DNA of 64,000 nucleotides from Dakarella massiliensis (GCF_001182045.1 NZ_CVTY01000006.1:420086-484085), one strand, 5' to 3'; shown: positions 18,598 through 27,660, counted from the first letter of the stretch. Notes: generated from the letters alone by a model not told the origin. A program made the numbers and translations.

Positions 18598-19308
18598 CTA
18601 ACCTTCGGGAGCTGCAGGAATCACAGTAACCACTCTGTCACGATACTTCTTCATAACACCGAAGGAGACTGGTACATCGTTGAGGAGCATGACAGTTCCT
18701 TTTTCCGGAGCTTCCTCCTCAGTAACGGTGAATTGAGGTTTTCTATTTTTCCTTTCAGCTAGCGATACCGCTTCTTTCTTTGCTTCTTCCGCCGTGTCAA
18801 ATAAACCCTGAGGAATAATCTCGGAAGGAACACAGTTTTTCCGTCCCAGGGAAAGCGCCCATACAGGAGACTTTAAAGCATTGAAAAGAGTATTCGCGAG
18901 TTCTTCATCGTCAAACGACAGATAAACAGAAAACGCGGCCGACTGCAGGTAAAACCGATAAGTCAGTTTGGAACCCGTCACCATCGCGGGCTTTTTCCCT
19001 TCGTCCGTCTTTGGGATGAAAAGATTCTCCCACGGGTCCTTACCGTCATATCCATTTCCGACTCCCTGAAAATCGACGAGCATAGGCGAAGGCGTTTTCT
19101 TATCCAGTATGAACGACTGGCATTCCCATTTTGCTTTGGAAAGACGGGAGAGCAGTTCCGTTTGGGGTCCGCCAGCCCCTAGGGCTGCGCAAAGCATTCC
19201 GCAGATGCCGGATAAGGTCGGAAACGGAAGCGTGTCTCTCCGATCAAACTGGGAGTCGTGCCCCCAGCTTTGCAATGGGCCTTCCAGCCAGAGCAAGAGA
19301 GTTTTCAT
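18598..19308 (-). CDS. cas5e: Cas5e, Cascade subunit
   Basis: A 236-residue Cas5 of type I-E (CasD). The N-terminus KTLLLWLEGPLQSWG is the characteristic Cas5 opening, followed by a ferredoxin-like RAMP fold with DTLPFPTLSGICGMLCAALG. It caps the 5' handle of the crRNA and joins the large subunit to the Cas7 backbone. It starts 10 bp after cas7e with GGAGAG upstream, and cas1 follows after 4 bp. Length is close to the usual 220-240. It sits after cas7e as in E. coli, but cas6e does not follow it here. Confidence 0.95.
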   Translation of the reverse strand: MKTLLLWLEGPLQSWGHDSQFDRRDTLPFPTLSGICGMLCAALGAGGPQTELLSRLSKAKWECQSFILDKKTPSPMLVDFQGVGNGYDGKDPWENLFIPKTDEGKKPAMVTGSKLTYRFYLQSAAFSVYLSFDDEELANTLFNALKSPVWALSLGRKNCVPSEIIPQGLFDTAEEAKKEAVSLAERKNRKPQFTVTEEEAPEKGTVMLLNDVPVSFGVMKKYRDRVVTVIPAAPEG

Positions 19309-19318
19309 AACCGCTCTC

Positions 19319-20428
19319 CTAGATGGCCGCCTGAATTCCGTGGATCAGATCGTCAATGGAATAATCCTCGTTTTTTCCCCACTCGAAACCAGCGATTTTG
19401 CCAAACAGCGATCCGCACATTTTTTCCTTCTTATCAAGATAGGAGTCCAATGCCTTGATGCTCGGATTCAAATAGCCGTTATCGCAGCGTACAGGGGTCT
19501 CAAAGGGCACCTGCAAGCGCTGCCCTTTGCGGACATAGACTCTGGCATAGTCCCAGGGACTGGCACCGGAACAGGAGTGCTGACGTGCTGTGGGAACGGC
19601 AACGAAGAGAGCTTTCGTGAAAATTTCAACGGCTTTCTTCATTTCTTCGTCAGATTCCTCTTCAATGCCGAATGTGTCCGCGAGCTGTCCCAGGTCCAGG
19701 CTGATATAGCGGTAGTACGTGGCTGAGTTGTATTCAATCGGTCCAAGATGAGCGCTGCCCTGTTCCTCAGGTTTTCTCATGTCATCAAGAGCCGTGAAGT
19801 AATCAATTTCGGGAACAGATTTATGCGTGGAAATAGCGTGGGAGAAAGAGGCTGCTGCCTGTACCTCCATCTCAGGTGCCTGGGCTACCATGCGGCCAAA
19901 GAGCGCAATATCAAGCACATTGAAGTTTTTGTCGAGAATCTTTTTCGACAGCTTGACAAGCTCCTGGGTAATACTCTTCAGTTTTTTAGCCCCTTCTTTC
20001 CCTGCCGGAATCTGGAGGTCAAACCCTTTCTCTTTGGCATATTCGGCAAATGAGTTGCACTCTGCAGGGCTGATGAACACAAGCGTGTCTTTGGCCAGAG
20101 CCTGAGAAATGGTGTCGCCGCTGACGGCAGCCTGTTCATCAGTCGCACCCAGTTTCTTGCAGGCTTCAGAGACAAGATCCGAAATATGTTTCGTACGAAT
20201 ACCGAGCTGGAATTGGGGTTCGGCATCGTTGTTGTTATTGTCAAGAAGAGAGTGAAGATCCATTCTCACGCGGCGCTTCCAGCACTGAGAGCTGACTCGG
20301 GAACGGGGGACACCCCCAATCAGGGCTGTTTTCGGGGAACCAACGTCATCACGGTTCAGACACGTAACAGGAAAGCTCTGAAGAATATGGTATTCAACGA
20401 TCTTGCCAGTGTAGGGATTCTTTTTCAT
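19319..20428 (-). CDS. cas7e: Cas7e, Cascade backbone subunit
   Basis: A 369-residue Cas7 of type I-E (CasC/Cse4), which polymerises along the crRNA. YHILQSFPVTCLNRDDVGSP at residues 13-32 and SRVSSQCWKRRVR at 43-55 are hallmark family segments; FSHAISTHKSVPEIDYFTAL is the later conserved region. The start at 20428 has AGAGG seven bases upstream and lies 10 bp after the cas6e stop. An open frame continues upstream to 20557 inside cas6e, but the extra residues have no family match. Length is typical (about 350-390). Confidence 0.96.
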   Translation of the reverse strand: MKKNPYTGKIVEYHILQSFPVTCLNRDDVGSPKTALIGGVPRSRVSSQCWKRRVRMDLHSLLDNNNNDAEPQFQLGIRTKHISDLVSEACKKLGATDEQAAVSGDTISQALAKDTLVFISPAECNSFAEYAKEKGFDLQIPAGKEGAKKLKSITQELVKLSKKILDKNFNVLDIALFGRMVAQAPEMEVQAAASFSHAISTHKSVPEIDYFTALDDMRKPEEQGSAHLGPIEYNSATYYRYISLDLGQLADTFGIEEESDEEMKKAVEIFTKALFVAVPTARQHSCSGASPWDYARVYVRKGQRLQVPFETPVRCDNGYLNPSIKALDSYLDKKEKMCGSLFGKIAGFEWGKNEDYSIDDLIHGIQAAI

Positions 20429-20438
20429 AGTTTGCCTC

Positions 20439-21068
20439 TTAAGCCTCAGAAGAGAGAGAAACGGGAATAATCTGTAATAGGCCGCAGCCGAAAGCTCTCC
20501 CGCGGCCAATTCCATTTGCAAAAGATTCAGAAAAAATGTCTTTGTCGGTGACCTCAAGCGTGCCGCGAAGATCGGCTTGTGAGAGCGTGACCTTGCTGTT
20601 ATCTTTTCTGAAAGTCACGACCTTTTTTGAAGTAACTTCCACAGCGCCCGGATCGACTGAGAAACCCCAGCGAGGTGCACGGTCCGCGAACCACTGAATG
20701 ATGTTTTCATCTCCGCGTACAGGCTCCACATTTCTGGAAACGTGGTGGAAGATGCTCGGATTGACTCTCACATAGAATCGGTAATACCGACTGTCAAGAA
20801 ATCCATCAGGCAGTTCTTTGGTTTCGAGACTCCCAAACATGGGGGTCGATGGGGGCACCTTAGAGAGAATCAGAACACGTGTCTGATCTCGATGTCCTTC
20901 TGCGAGTCGCCATTGAATGCCTGAGGGAGCAGATCCTTTTTTCTCGATACCGCCCAATCCAAAAAGCCCACAGATAATACGGTGCAGGCTGTAAGGGTCT
21001 GTTACTCGATTCCATGCGAGATCGATAGGACTCAGCGTAAGAAGGCTGAGATAAAACTTTGTCGTCAT
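20439..21068 (-). CDS. cas6e: Cas6e, crRNA-processing endoribonuclease
   Basis: A 209-residue Cas6e (CasE/Cse3). DPYSLHRIICGLFG at 24-37 supplies the catalytic pair Y26 and H29, as in the Thermus enzyme. The glycine-rich loop GIGRGRAFGCGLL lies near the C-terminus. It should cut each repeat transcript at the base of the CTCTGC/GCAGAG stem, leaving a handle of GUGUUUC plus the variable pyrimidine. It starts 3 bases after the stop of the cse1-cse2 fusion. Its position ahead of cas7e departs from the E. coli order, where cas6e follows cas5e. Confidence 0.93.
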   Translation of the reverse strand: MTTKFYLSLLTLSPIDLAWNRVTDPYSLHRIICGLFGLGGIEKKGSAPSGIQWRLAEGHRDQTRVLILSKVPPSTPMFGSLETKELPDGFLDSRYYRFYVRVNPSIFHHVSRNVEPVRGDENIIQWFADRAPRWGFSVDPGAVEVTSKKVVTFRKDNSKVTLSQADLRGTLEVTDKDIFSESFANGIGRGRAFGCGLLQIIPVSLSSEA

Positions 21069-21071
21069 TTC

Positions 21072-21602
21072 TTATACAGCCTCTTCGTTGGAGGAATCGG
21101 CCGATCTCCCATAGAAAGAAATCGCCCATTGCATCTTGACCCGTTCTCTTCCAGTATCAAAACGGAAATCCCGCAGATCCTCAAGGAGCTGAGAGTAGGA
21201 AAGGTGTGCGTTTCCTTGACTCTGGATCAGATGAAGCATCGGCCGAAGCACCCGGCAGGCCTCACTCAGGGAGTCACAGGAGAGAAGCCTCTGAAGGCGC
21301 TGCGCTCCAGGAGAATGAGATGATTCCCCGCCGTTTCCTGAATTAGCGAAACAGACAGCAAGCGCTTTGCCCAGATCCTGATTTCCATCGGTTTCCACCT
21401 TACTTTGAGCAAGCGCGGCGGCGACCAGGAAATAAGCGTCTTTTTCGTCGCTCTTTAGATCCACTTTCTCCTGAGTGAGGATAGGAATAAGAATCGGCCA
21501 GGCTTCATACTGCGTCGCGGGGTTGAACGCGCGTCTCAAAGCGGCGGCGTCTCCCTTGCTTTGCTTGATGATCTGAAGAATACGGGAAATAAAAACTTCC
21601 AT
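21072..21602 (-). CDS. cse2: Predicted free Cse2/Cas11e from an internal start
   Basis: Within the fusion, AGGAG lies seven bases before an in-frame ATG at 21602 (residue 497 of the long frame). Translation from it would give a 176-residue protein beginning MEVFISRILQIIKQ, essentially a complete Cse2 (E. coli 160 residues). The site falls exactly at the domain boundary, as expected if cse1 lost its stop codon but cse2 kept its ribosome site. Internal small-subunit production is known for type I-B, I-C and I-D large subunits, but type I-E systems usually have a separate cse2. The product is a prediction; the motif and frame are seen directly. Confidence 0.65.
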   Translation of the reverse strand: MEVFISRILQIIKQSKGDAAALRRAFNPATQYEAWPILIPILTQEKVDLKSDEKDAYFLVAAALAQSKVETDGNQDLGKALAVCFANSGNGGESSHSPGAQRLQRLLSCDSLSEACRVLRPMLHLIQSQGNAHLSYSQLLEDLRDFRFDTGRERVKMQWAISFYGRSADSSNEEAV

Positions 21603-23090
21603 TTTCGGACTCCTGGACCGCGCCCAGCGGGCACGGCCGACAGATGGATACGCTCTTGCCCAATCCAGTAGTTGACGGCTGGACGTTTTGGGGCAGACGA
21701 TATTGAAAATATCCAGAACAATGTCATCTATTCTGGAGCGCAGTTTTGGAGATTCATTGTTTCTGCAGAGGTTGATGATTCTTTGCTTCAGAGGATCACA
21801 ACGTTCCCAGAAAAGAAGCGAGGCCCGCCCGGCGAGTTTTGACGCGTCAGCTAAATTTCCGGCTCCTGAGCTGCTTCCATAAGGCATGACGTACTCGCGG
21901 ACGCTTCTCTGAAGTGTCCTATCCATTTCTTCCAGATATGCGAATTCAGTTTTATAGGTTCTGAACCAGCGCTCATGCGGATAAATCTCTACAGCGGATT
22001 CCACGTAATCGTTGGTAGAAGAAACTTTCTGAGTTCCCATACTGAAAGTGACCTGCAGCCCCCCGGACCAGATGCCAACGCTCTCACGGGCGTACGCCAG
22101 CTTAGAAAGCGCGAGATTCAGACGCCAGCAGATACTGTTGTTGTCACTTTGAGAATCCAGGCATGAAGTCAGAGCAACCAGATCCCGCCACGGTCTCTTC
22201 TCTGGATGAACCTCTTCACAGCGGAAGACATTTTTCTTGTTCTTTTTCAGGAGGGTTGACGGATCAACGCTGCCATCATTAAGGACAATACCTTCGGTGA
22301 TATAGATGCCGTTTTTATCGAGCAGGCAGAATCGGTTCATTGAGAGGAGCTGCCCCTCAAGAGATTCCTTTAAATCCTGAGCGATTTCATCATCCTCTCC
22401 CTTTGGCATGGCATCCCAGGGAGGCGTACCGACGCCTGAAGGAAAAAGATTCGAATCTTCGATTTCCTCTTCGGTAAAGGTATTCATCCAAATTGTTTCA
22501 AGAATGGATTTTCCGAAGCAATAGGTGTGAAGAAAACCGTTATAACCGACCCCCGACCCTGGTTTTGCAGAAGTTTTTTTCAGGCTGTAGCCGGCTGACA
22601 GAGAAAAAGAGTTATCAGTCCGCTTTCCTCCTAAGGAGAAGTTCATCTGCACTAGCAGTGCCACAGCTTTTTCAGCATCGGTAAACGAATGATCCAACTG
22701 TCTTTGGGTAAGAACAGTCGTATTACCTGTCGCTATATGAGGGTATAAACCGCCGATTTTCTGCGGCTCCGAAATTTTCAGTTTAATTGCGGGAAACTGA
22801 AGAAAAGGTTTATCCCCATATAATTCGAAAAGATCCCGGCGTGATCTGAGGTAAGAGAGACATCGTTCTCCAAATTTTTTCAGATCGGCTCCCAGTTGTC
22901 TCCACTCCTCCTCATTATCCGGAGTGCACGCGGCCTGGGAAATCGCCAGCAGGAGATTCATTACGGAAATTTTCTCAACGGGATTTCCTCCTAAATGGCG
23001 GAGCGATTCGTCAGAAAAAATCGCCTGCAGAGAGACTGGTTCATGACCGGCAACTGGAATCCAAGGCTCGTCAAGCAAGTTGTAACTCAT
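21072..23090 (-). CDS. Cse1-Cse2 fusion (Cas8e large subunit joined to Cas11e small subunit)
   Basis: One 672-residue frame holds two Cascade subunits. Residues 1 to about 496 are Cse1 (CasA/Cas8e): it begins NLLDEPWIPV and has Cse1-like length (E. coli 502), with no zinc-finger cysteines. Residues 497 to 672 are Cse2 (CasB/Cas11e): AAALRRAFNP, AYFLVAAALAQ, QRLQRLLSCDSLSEACRVLR, LLEDLRDF and the closing KMQWAISFYG follow the Cse2 pattern in order. No stop separates them and no other cse2 exists in the locus. Normally these are two genes at 1:2 stoichiometry. The start at 23090 has AAGGAG upstream, overlapping the cas3 stop. A second initiation site lies at the junction (21602). Confidence 0.9.
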   Translation of the reverse strand: MSYNLLDEPWIPVAGHEPVSLQAIFSDESLRHLGGNPVEKISVMNLLLAISQAACTPDNEEEWRQLGADLKKFGERCLSYLRSRRDLFELYGDKPFLQFPAIKLKISEPQKIGGLYPHIATGNTTVLTQRQLDHSFTDAEKAVALLVQMNFSLGGKRTDNSFSLSAGYSLKKTSAKPGSGVGYNGFLHTYCFGKSILETIWMNTFTEEEIEDSNLFPSGVGTPPWDAMPKGEDDEIAQDLKESLEGQLLSMNRFCLLDKNGIYITEGIVLNDGSVDPSTLLKKNKKNVFRCEEVHPEKRPWRDLVALTSCLDSQSDNNSICWRLNLALSKLAYARESVGIWSGGLQVTFSMGTQKVSSTNDYVESAVEIYPHERWFRTYKTEFAYLEEMDRTLQRSVREYVMPYGSSSGAGNLADASKLAGRASLLFWERCDPLKQRIINLCRNNESPKLRSRIDDIVLDIFNIVCPKTSSRQLLDWARAYPSVGRARWARSRSPKMEVFISRILQIIKQSKGDAAALRRAFNPATQYEAWPILIPILTQEKVDLKSDEKDAYFLVAAALAQSKVETDGNQDLGKALAVCFANSGNGGESSHSPGAQRLQRLLSCDSLSEACRVLRPMLHLIQSQGNAHLSYSQLLEDLRDFRFDTGRERVKMQWAISFYGRSADSSNEEAV

Positions 23091-23095
23091 TGGCG

Positions 23096-25744
23096 CTACT
23101 CCTTTTCCAGGCACCATCCAATCGTCGAGTCGTAGTACTGCGTGCAGTCGCGTGACAGGTTGAAAGCGGTGCCGGATTGATCAATTAAAGCTATAAAAAG
23201 ATTCTCGGAATTCGGTGAGCCTAAGTAGATGAAGTTTCCGAAACCGAATGCTTTGGCTTTTTCAAAACTGATAGAAAAACCTTTCGCACGGGTAACTGAG
23301 AGGTGAATAAAACTGCTTCTCAAAGAAGAGGCGATTTTTTTCCACTGGGATTTGGAAAAGTCCTTCTGCTCATGGGGGAATGTTACTTTTTCTCCATTCA
23401 GGAGAGTCAGTACCGTTCTGCCATTCTCGGTAGCTATGTTTTGGATAAGAAGCATATCCACAGTGGGAATTTCTGAGTGCCGGGTCTGCGCAGTTGAGTC
23501 ATCCTCCGTTGAGGTGCAAGGATTATTGAGATTTTTCCTAGCGTCCTCAATCAGGCGATAAATACCCGGGCATTTGGGAGTCCCATACAGAAGGTCATTC
23601 TTCAGATTCCCAAACAGGCCTGTTTCGGGTCTGTCACCCAAAGCGGCTTCCATCAGCCGGGGAATGTCGGAGGGGACTGCTAATTCAGAAACAGGTTCCA
23701 GAGTTTCCAGTGTCCGGCAAAGCGTATAAGGACTATAGACAGCCGCGGAAGATCCTAGGTTCTGCCGAGGATTCTCCAGGGCTTCCTGAAGTGTGGGAGA
23801 AAGTATCCACATTTCACGCACAGCGGCATCAGAACGAGGAGTCTTTTGATGACGCCAGAGTCTGCCTGATCGCTGAAAAATCAGATCGATAGGCGCAATC
23901 CGGGATACCATGAAATCAGCATCGATATCCAGGCTTTGTTCAAGAATCTGGGTGCCAACCAGGATACGGCCGCAATCAAGACGGTGAGCCCATCCTGATT
24001 TCCCTAAGCGGGGAACCCATGCGGATTCAATGTTTTGTCGATCGCCCCGTGTAAATCGGGAGTGAAGCAACCCGCAGTCCACACCAATTTCCTTCGCTCG
24101 TGCTGCCAGCAACCGGTAAATTCTTTGACTGGTCGCGACATCGTTTTCTATCCAGAGTACCTGCTGATGGTTTTCAGCCCTTTTTAGTGCTTCCTCAATA
24201 GCGTCCCGTTCACCTTGTTCTTCGTGATGCAATGAAACAAAAACAGTTGAATCGGGCTGAGGAGGAAACGAGATGTGCCCCACAGTGCCATTTTTTCGAT
24301 AAGAAATGACCGGATACCCGAAGTCTTGCCGTTCATCCTCTGACAGTTCTCTTCTCCCCCTTGATGATTTTGCTTTTTCAGGGAAAAGAAGCTGATGGCG
24401 GCTTGATCGTGTCAGAGTTGCGGAGAGAAGGATAACCGTACACTTCAAGGCAGCTAGTTCATTTATAAGTTCCTTCAGAAGGAATCCAGTGTAGGCGTCA
24501 TAACTATGAACCTCATCGATTACGACGACTTTGCCTGCAAGACCGAACAGCCGTACAAAACTGTGACGCACAGCCATCACAGAAAGGAGTGCCTGATCAA
24601 CAGTACCGACCGCAAAAGGTGCGAGAAGTCCCCGCTTTTTTGCAGAGAACCAGCTGTTTCCCGGAGTAAACTCCCCACCCCCCATATCAAGGTGCTCAAA
24701 AAAATCCTCAGCATTAGCGTGAAGAAGTCCGGGGAGATCCGAGTCCGGAGCAGCGGCGCTTAGAAAATTGGCGAAGCGTTCGTAGATCTTGTTCGCGGTG
24801 AGTTGCGTTGGCAGCGCAAAGTAAATGCCACGGGCATGACCAGAAGAGAGAGCTAGGTAAGCCGCGAAGAGTGCGGCTTCAGTCTTTCCTAATCCCATTG
24901 GCGCTTCAAGGATATAAACACCTGGTTCACTGGCGACTTTGCCTAAAGCCTCCTGAAATTTATTAGGAGAATAAGGAGTGCCGTCGTTATCTTTGAAAAT
25001 TTCTCCAAAGGTTAGTGATCCCTTTATGCTTACCGGACTCATTCCTGCGTCTGCGGTAGCTTGTGATATCAGAGGCTGCCATGGAGATTCTGGATTATCG
25101 AAAATTGAGCCCGAACCAATCCAATCTGCCGCGGTAGTGAGGCCAGACACAAGTTGCCTTTGCACAGTAGTCATGGAGGCGGGAAAGGATTCTTTAAGTT
25201 CGTTCACGCATTCATTGATAAATTTTTCGCGGGATTTTTCCCAAAGAGGGCCCCCAAAATCTTCATCATCGGCACGCTGCCATTGCAGATCTTTCTTGGG
25301 TAGAGACCCGTGATGCTGTCCGACCACAGTCGCAATGTTATGATCGTGAGTCAGTTCCATCATCGTCACAAAGCTGACCCCCGGGTGTCCTCCCCAGCGC
25401 TCGGATTCATACTGTCTTATAGCTTCAGGATTATCGGTGAAAGAGGTTTCCTGCAGCAATTCCTTTACAGTGCCGTCTGATATTCCCGCCATCAGTTCAA
25501 GGCGAAGGAAAAAGGTCGGGGAGATTTTTCCCACGTCGTGGCATGCGGCGATAAGGGCAGAACCGGATGGAAAGATTGAAGATATCGTTTCCGGGAATAG
25601 TTTTTGCAGCTCTTTGGCGATCGTACCAACTATCAGACAATGATCTGCAACCGATCTGCCAAGTCGGTTGATCCCTGACTCATCTATCCAGGTTTTAGCC
25701 GGACATTGTTCGGCAGGTGGTGCAACTCGAATAAAAGAAGTCAT
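23096..25744 (-). CDS. cas3: Cas3, HD nuclease-helicase
   Basis: An 882-residue Cas3, close to the E. coli 888. The HD nuclease domain shows H35, H69-D70, H120 and H144-H145. The superfamily 2 helicase shows APMGLGKT (281-288), DEVH (410-413), SAT (441-443) and a late QRSGRLWRH motif. It is recruited by Cascade to unwind and degrade target DNA. The start at 25744 has AGAAGG nine bases upstream; a TTG start at 25768 is less likely. It is the first gene of the cas operon, and its stop codon overlaps the ribosome site of the cse1-cse2 fusion. All catalytic residues needed for interference appear intact. Confidence 0.96.
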   Translation of the reverse strand: MTSFIRVAPPAEQCPAKTWIDESGINRLGRSVADHCLIVGTIAKELQKLFPETISSIFPSGSALIAACHDVGKISPTFFLRLELMAGISDGTVKELLQETSFTDNPEAIRQYESERWGGHPGVSFVTMMELTHDHNIATVVGQHHGSLPKKDLQWQRADDEDFGGPLWEKSREKFINECVNELKESFPASMTTVQRQLVSGLTTAADWIGSGSIFDNPESPWQPLISQATADAGMSPVSIKGSLTFGEIFKDNDGTPYSPNKFQEALGKVASEPGVYILEAPMGLGKTEAALFAAYLALSSGHARGIYFALPTQLTANKIYERFANFLSAAAPDSDLPGLLHANAEDFFEHLDMGGGEFTPGNSWFSAKKRGLLAPFAVGTVDQALLSVMAVRHSFVRLFGLAGKVVVIDEVHSYDAYTGFLLKELINELAALKCTVILLSATLTRSSRHQLLFPEKAKSSRGRRELSEDERQDFGYPVISYRKNGTVGHISFPPQPDSTVFVSLHHEEQGERDAIEEALKRAENHQQVLWIENDVATSQRIYRLLAARAKEIGVDCGLLHSRFTRGDRQNIESAWVPRLGKSGWAHRLDCGRILVGTQILEQSLDIDADFMVSRIAPIDLIFQRSGRLWRHQKTPRSDAAVREMWILSPTLQEALENPRQNLGSSAAVYSPYTLCRTLETLEPVSELAVPSDIPRLMEAALGDRPETGLFGNLKNDLLYGTPKCPGIYRLIEDARKNLNNPCTSTEDDSTAQTRHSEIPTVDMLLIQNIATENGRTVLTLLNGEKVTFPHEQKDFSKSQWKKIASSLRSSFIHLSVTRAKGFSISFEKAKAFGFGNFIYLGSPNSENLFIALIDQSGTAFNLSRDCTQYYDSTIGWCLEKE

Positions 25745-25792
25745 GAAGATATACCTTCTAGTGTTCAATTTAAATTTCCCAACGCTCTTAAA

Positions 25793-25820
25793 ATTATCAT
25801 ATCAGTAATTAAAATGCAAA
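25793..25820 (-). promoter_or_regulatory. Probable promoter of the cas operon
   Basis: On the minus strand TTTGCA and GATAAT are separated by 16 bases, about 50 bp before the cas3 start. The surrounding DNA is strongly AT-rich. The -35 is a weak match. Confidence 0.4.
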
Positions 25821-26147
25821 CGACCGGCTGTAAGGAGTGATGGTTTAGGTCGTTGGTTTCTGTTATCGAATTCGCCGTGTGGAAATCGATTGAGCTAGCG
25901 TTTATAAATTAGAGAGCAACATACACTGTCCGCAAAAAGATACAACGGCTCGGGAATGAAACTGTGGCAAAGGAATACGGAAATTTTTAGAGGTCATGGA
26001 AACTAAGATCGCATCATTCAAGCGTGGATACACGCAAAAACTATTAATACGATATTTGTACGGTATTTATTTTTGTATTTTAAAAACAGAACAAAATTAT
26101 AAATGATTGATTAAAAGTAATTAAAAAATTCTACCAATCGTTAAAAA

Positions 26148-26161
26148 TTGATTAAAGTCAA
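26148..26161. promoter_or_regulatory. FNR/ANR-like box upstream of the lyase gene
   Basis: TTGATTAAAGTCAA matches TTGAT-N4-ATCAA in nine of ten positions and lies 130 bp before the start codon. A weaker relative (TTGATTAAAAGTAA) lies at 26107. This fits anaerobic induction of dicarboxylate metabolism. No gene is visible in 25745-26291. Confidence 0.45.
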
Positions 26162-26238
26162 TTCAAATATCTGATTTCATGGTCTGAAACCAGACAAAGC
26201 GGAACAATGTCCTCATCCAAATAACCGGGTAAGGGATC

Positions 26239-26260
26239 AGCTGAAAGGATCAGCTTTTCT
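26239..26260 (+). terminator. Attenuator-like hairpin in the lyase leader
   Basis: AGCTGA (26239-26244) and TCAGCT (26250-26255) form a 6-bp stem with TTTTCT after it, about 30 bp before the lyase start. The stem is short. Confidence 0.3.
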
Positions 26261-26291
26261 CCCCTAAACTTTGTAAGACAGAGGACAAAAA

Positions 26292-27650
26292 ATGCCGTCT
26301 ACCGCAATTGATAGCCAGATCCATGGTTCGATGTTCAGCACGGACGAAATGCGCAAGATTTGGAGCGATGAGTCCTGGGCCCAGAAGTGGCTCGACACGG
26401 AAGCCGCTCTTGCCAAGGCTCAGGGTGAGCTCGGCGTTATCCCGAAGGATAAGGCTGACGTGATCAATGAATACGCAAAGGCTGAACTCCTTGATATCCC
26501 TTCGATCGGCGAATTCTATAAGTCCTCGATCACGATCGTGCCGCTGCTCTGCGCTTTCAAGGCGGTCCTTCCCGATCATGCCGGTGAATTCGTTCACTGG
26601 GGCGCCACGAGCCAGGACATTGTCGACACCGGCATGGTCCTTCTCGAACGCGACGCCTATCAGGTCATCCTCCGCGACATGAAGGCCTGCCTGAAGGCCT
26701 GTCTCGCTCTCGCGAAGAAGTATCGCACCACCCCGATGGCCGGCCGTACGCACGTTGTCCACGCCGTGCCGATCACCTTCGGCTACAAGGCTGCTGTCTG
26801 GGCTGACGAACTCGGCCGCGACATCACCCGTCTTGAAGAGATGGCTCCGCGAGTCTTTGTCGGTGAAATGGCCGGCGCTGTCGGCACGCTCGCCTCTCAG
26901 CCTGAGAAGGGACTGGAAACCCAGAAGCGCATGTTTGAGATCCTCGGTCTCCGCTGCCCCACGATCGCCTGGCACGTCCAGCGTGATAATCAGGCTGAAT
27001 TTGTCAGCACGCTGGCAATCTGCGCAGGCACCATCGGCCGCATCATTCACGAAGTGCTGACTGAGCAGCGTACTGAAGTCCTGGAACTCGAAGAACCGTT
27101 CTTCATGGGTAAGGTCGGTTCCTCCACGATGCCGCATAAGCGCAACCCCGCTGTCTGCGAAAACGTTCTCGCCCTCTGCCGCAACGTCCGTTCGATCGCC
27201 CCGTCGATCGTCGAGTCGATGGTGAGCGAAGCTGAGCGCGACTGGGGCTGCTTCCTCTCCGAGTGGGAAGGCATCCCGCGCGCCTGCCACCTCCTTGGCT
27301 GCGCTCTCGCGAAATCGAAGTACATCCTTGAGAACCTGATCGTCTATCCGGAGCACATGGAGAAGAACCTCTTCCTGCAGAAGGGTCTGATGATGAGCGA
27401 ATGCGTGATGATGCACCTCGCGACGAAGCTTGGCCGCCTGACCTCTCACTCCATCGTCTACAAGGCCTGTATGGAAGCCTATCAGAAGGAAATCCCGCTG
27501 AAGGACGTCCTGATGCGTACGCCTGAAGTGGAAGCCGCGTTCACCGAGGATGAGCTCGACCACATGCTGAACCCGCTCACCTACATCGGCCTCGCCCCCG
27601 AATTCGTGGACCGCGTCGAAGCCGAGTTCGGTGCGAAGGCGAACTCCTAA
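26292..27650 (+). CDS. Fumarase/adenylosuccinate lyase superfamily enzyme
   Basis: A 452-residue lyase. It has HWGATSQDIVDTG (about residues 102-114) and the signature loop GSSTMPHKRNP, whose serine is the catalytic base in this superfamily. It is closer to the 3-carboxymuconate cycloisomerase and adenylosuccinate-lyase-like branch than to purine-pathway PurB, and the adjacent dicarboxylate transporter and GntR regulator argue for a catabolic role: elimination from a succinyl-type substrate, perhaps releasing fumarate. The substrate is not determinable from sequence. GAGGA lies six bases before the ATG. Codon use is strongly biased, suggesting high expression. Confidence 0.88.
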   Translation: MPSTAIDSQIHGSMFSTDEMRKIWSDESWAQKWLDTEAALAKAQGELGVIPKDKADVINEYAKAELLDIPSIGEFYKSSITIVPLLCAFKAVLPDHAGEFVHWGATSQDIVDTGMVLLERDAYQVILRDMKACLKACLALAKKYRTTPMAGRTHVVHAVPITFGYKAAVWADELGRDITRLEEMAPRVFVGEMAGAVGTLASQPEKGLETQKRMFEILGLRCPTIAWHVQRDNQAEFVSTLAICAGTIGRIIHEVLTEQRTEVLELEEPFFMGKVGSSTMPHKRNPAVCENVLALCRNVRSIAPSIVESMVSEAERDWGCFLSEWEGIPRACHLLGCALAKSKYILENLIVYPEHMEKNLFLQKGLMMSECVMMHLATKLGRLTSHSIVYKACMEAYQKEIPLKDVLMRTPEVEAAFTEDELDHMLNPLTYIGLAPEFVDRVEAEFGAKANS

Positions 27651-27660
27651 CTCCTTCTCC

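Noticed and set aside
20429-20557. A 43-residue N-terminal extension of Cas7e
   Set aside because: It lies inside cas6e in another frame, has no family match, and a good ribosome site precedes the start at 20428.
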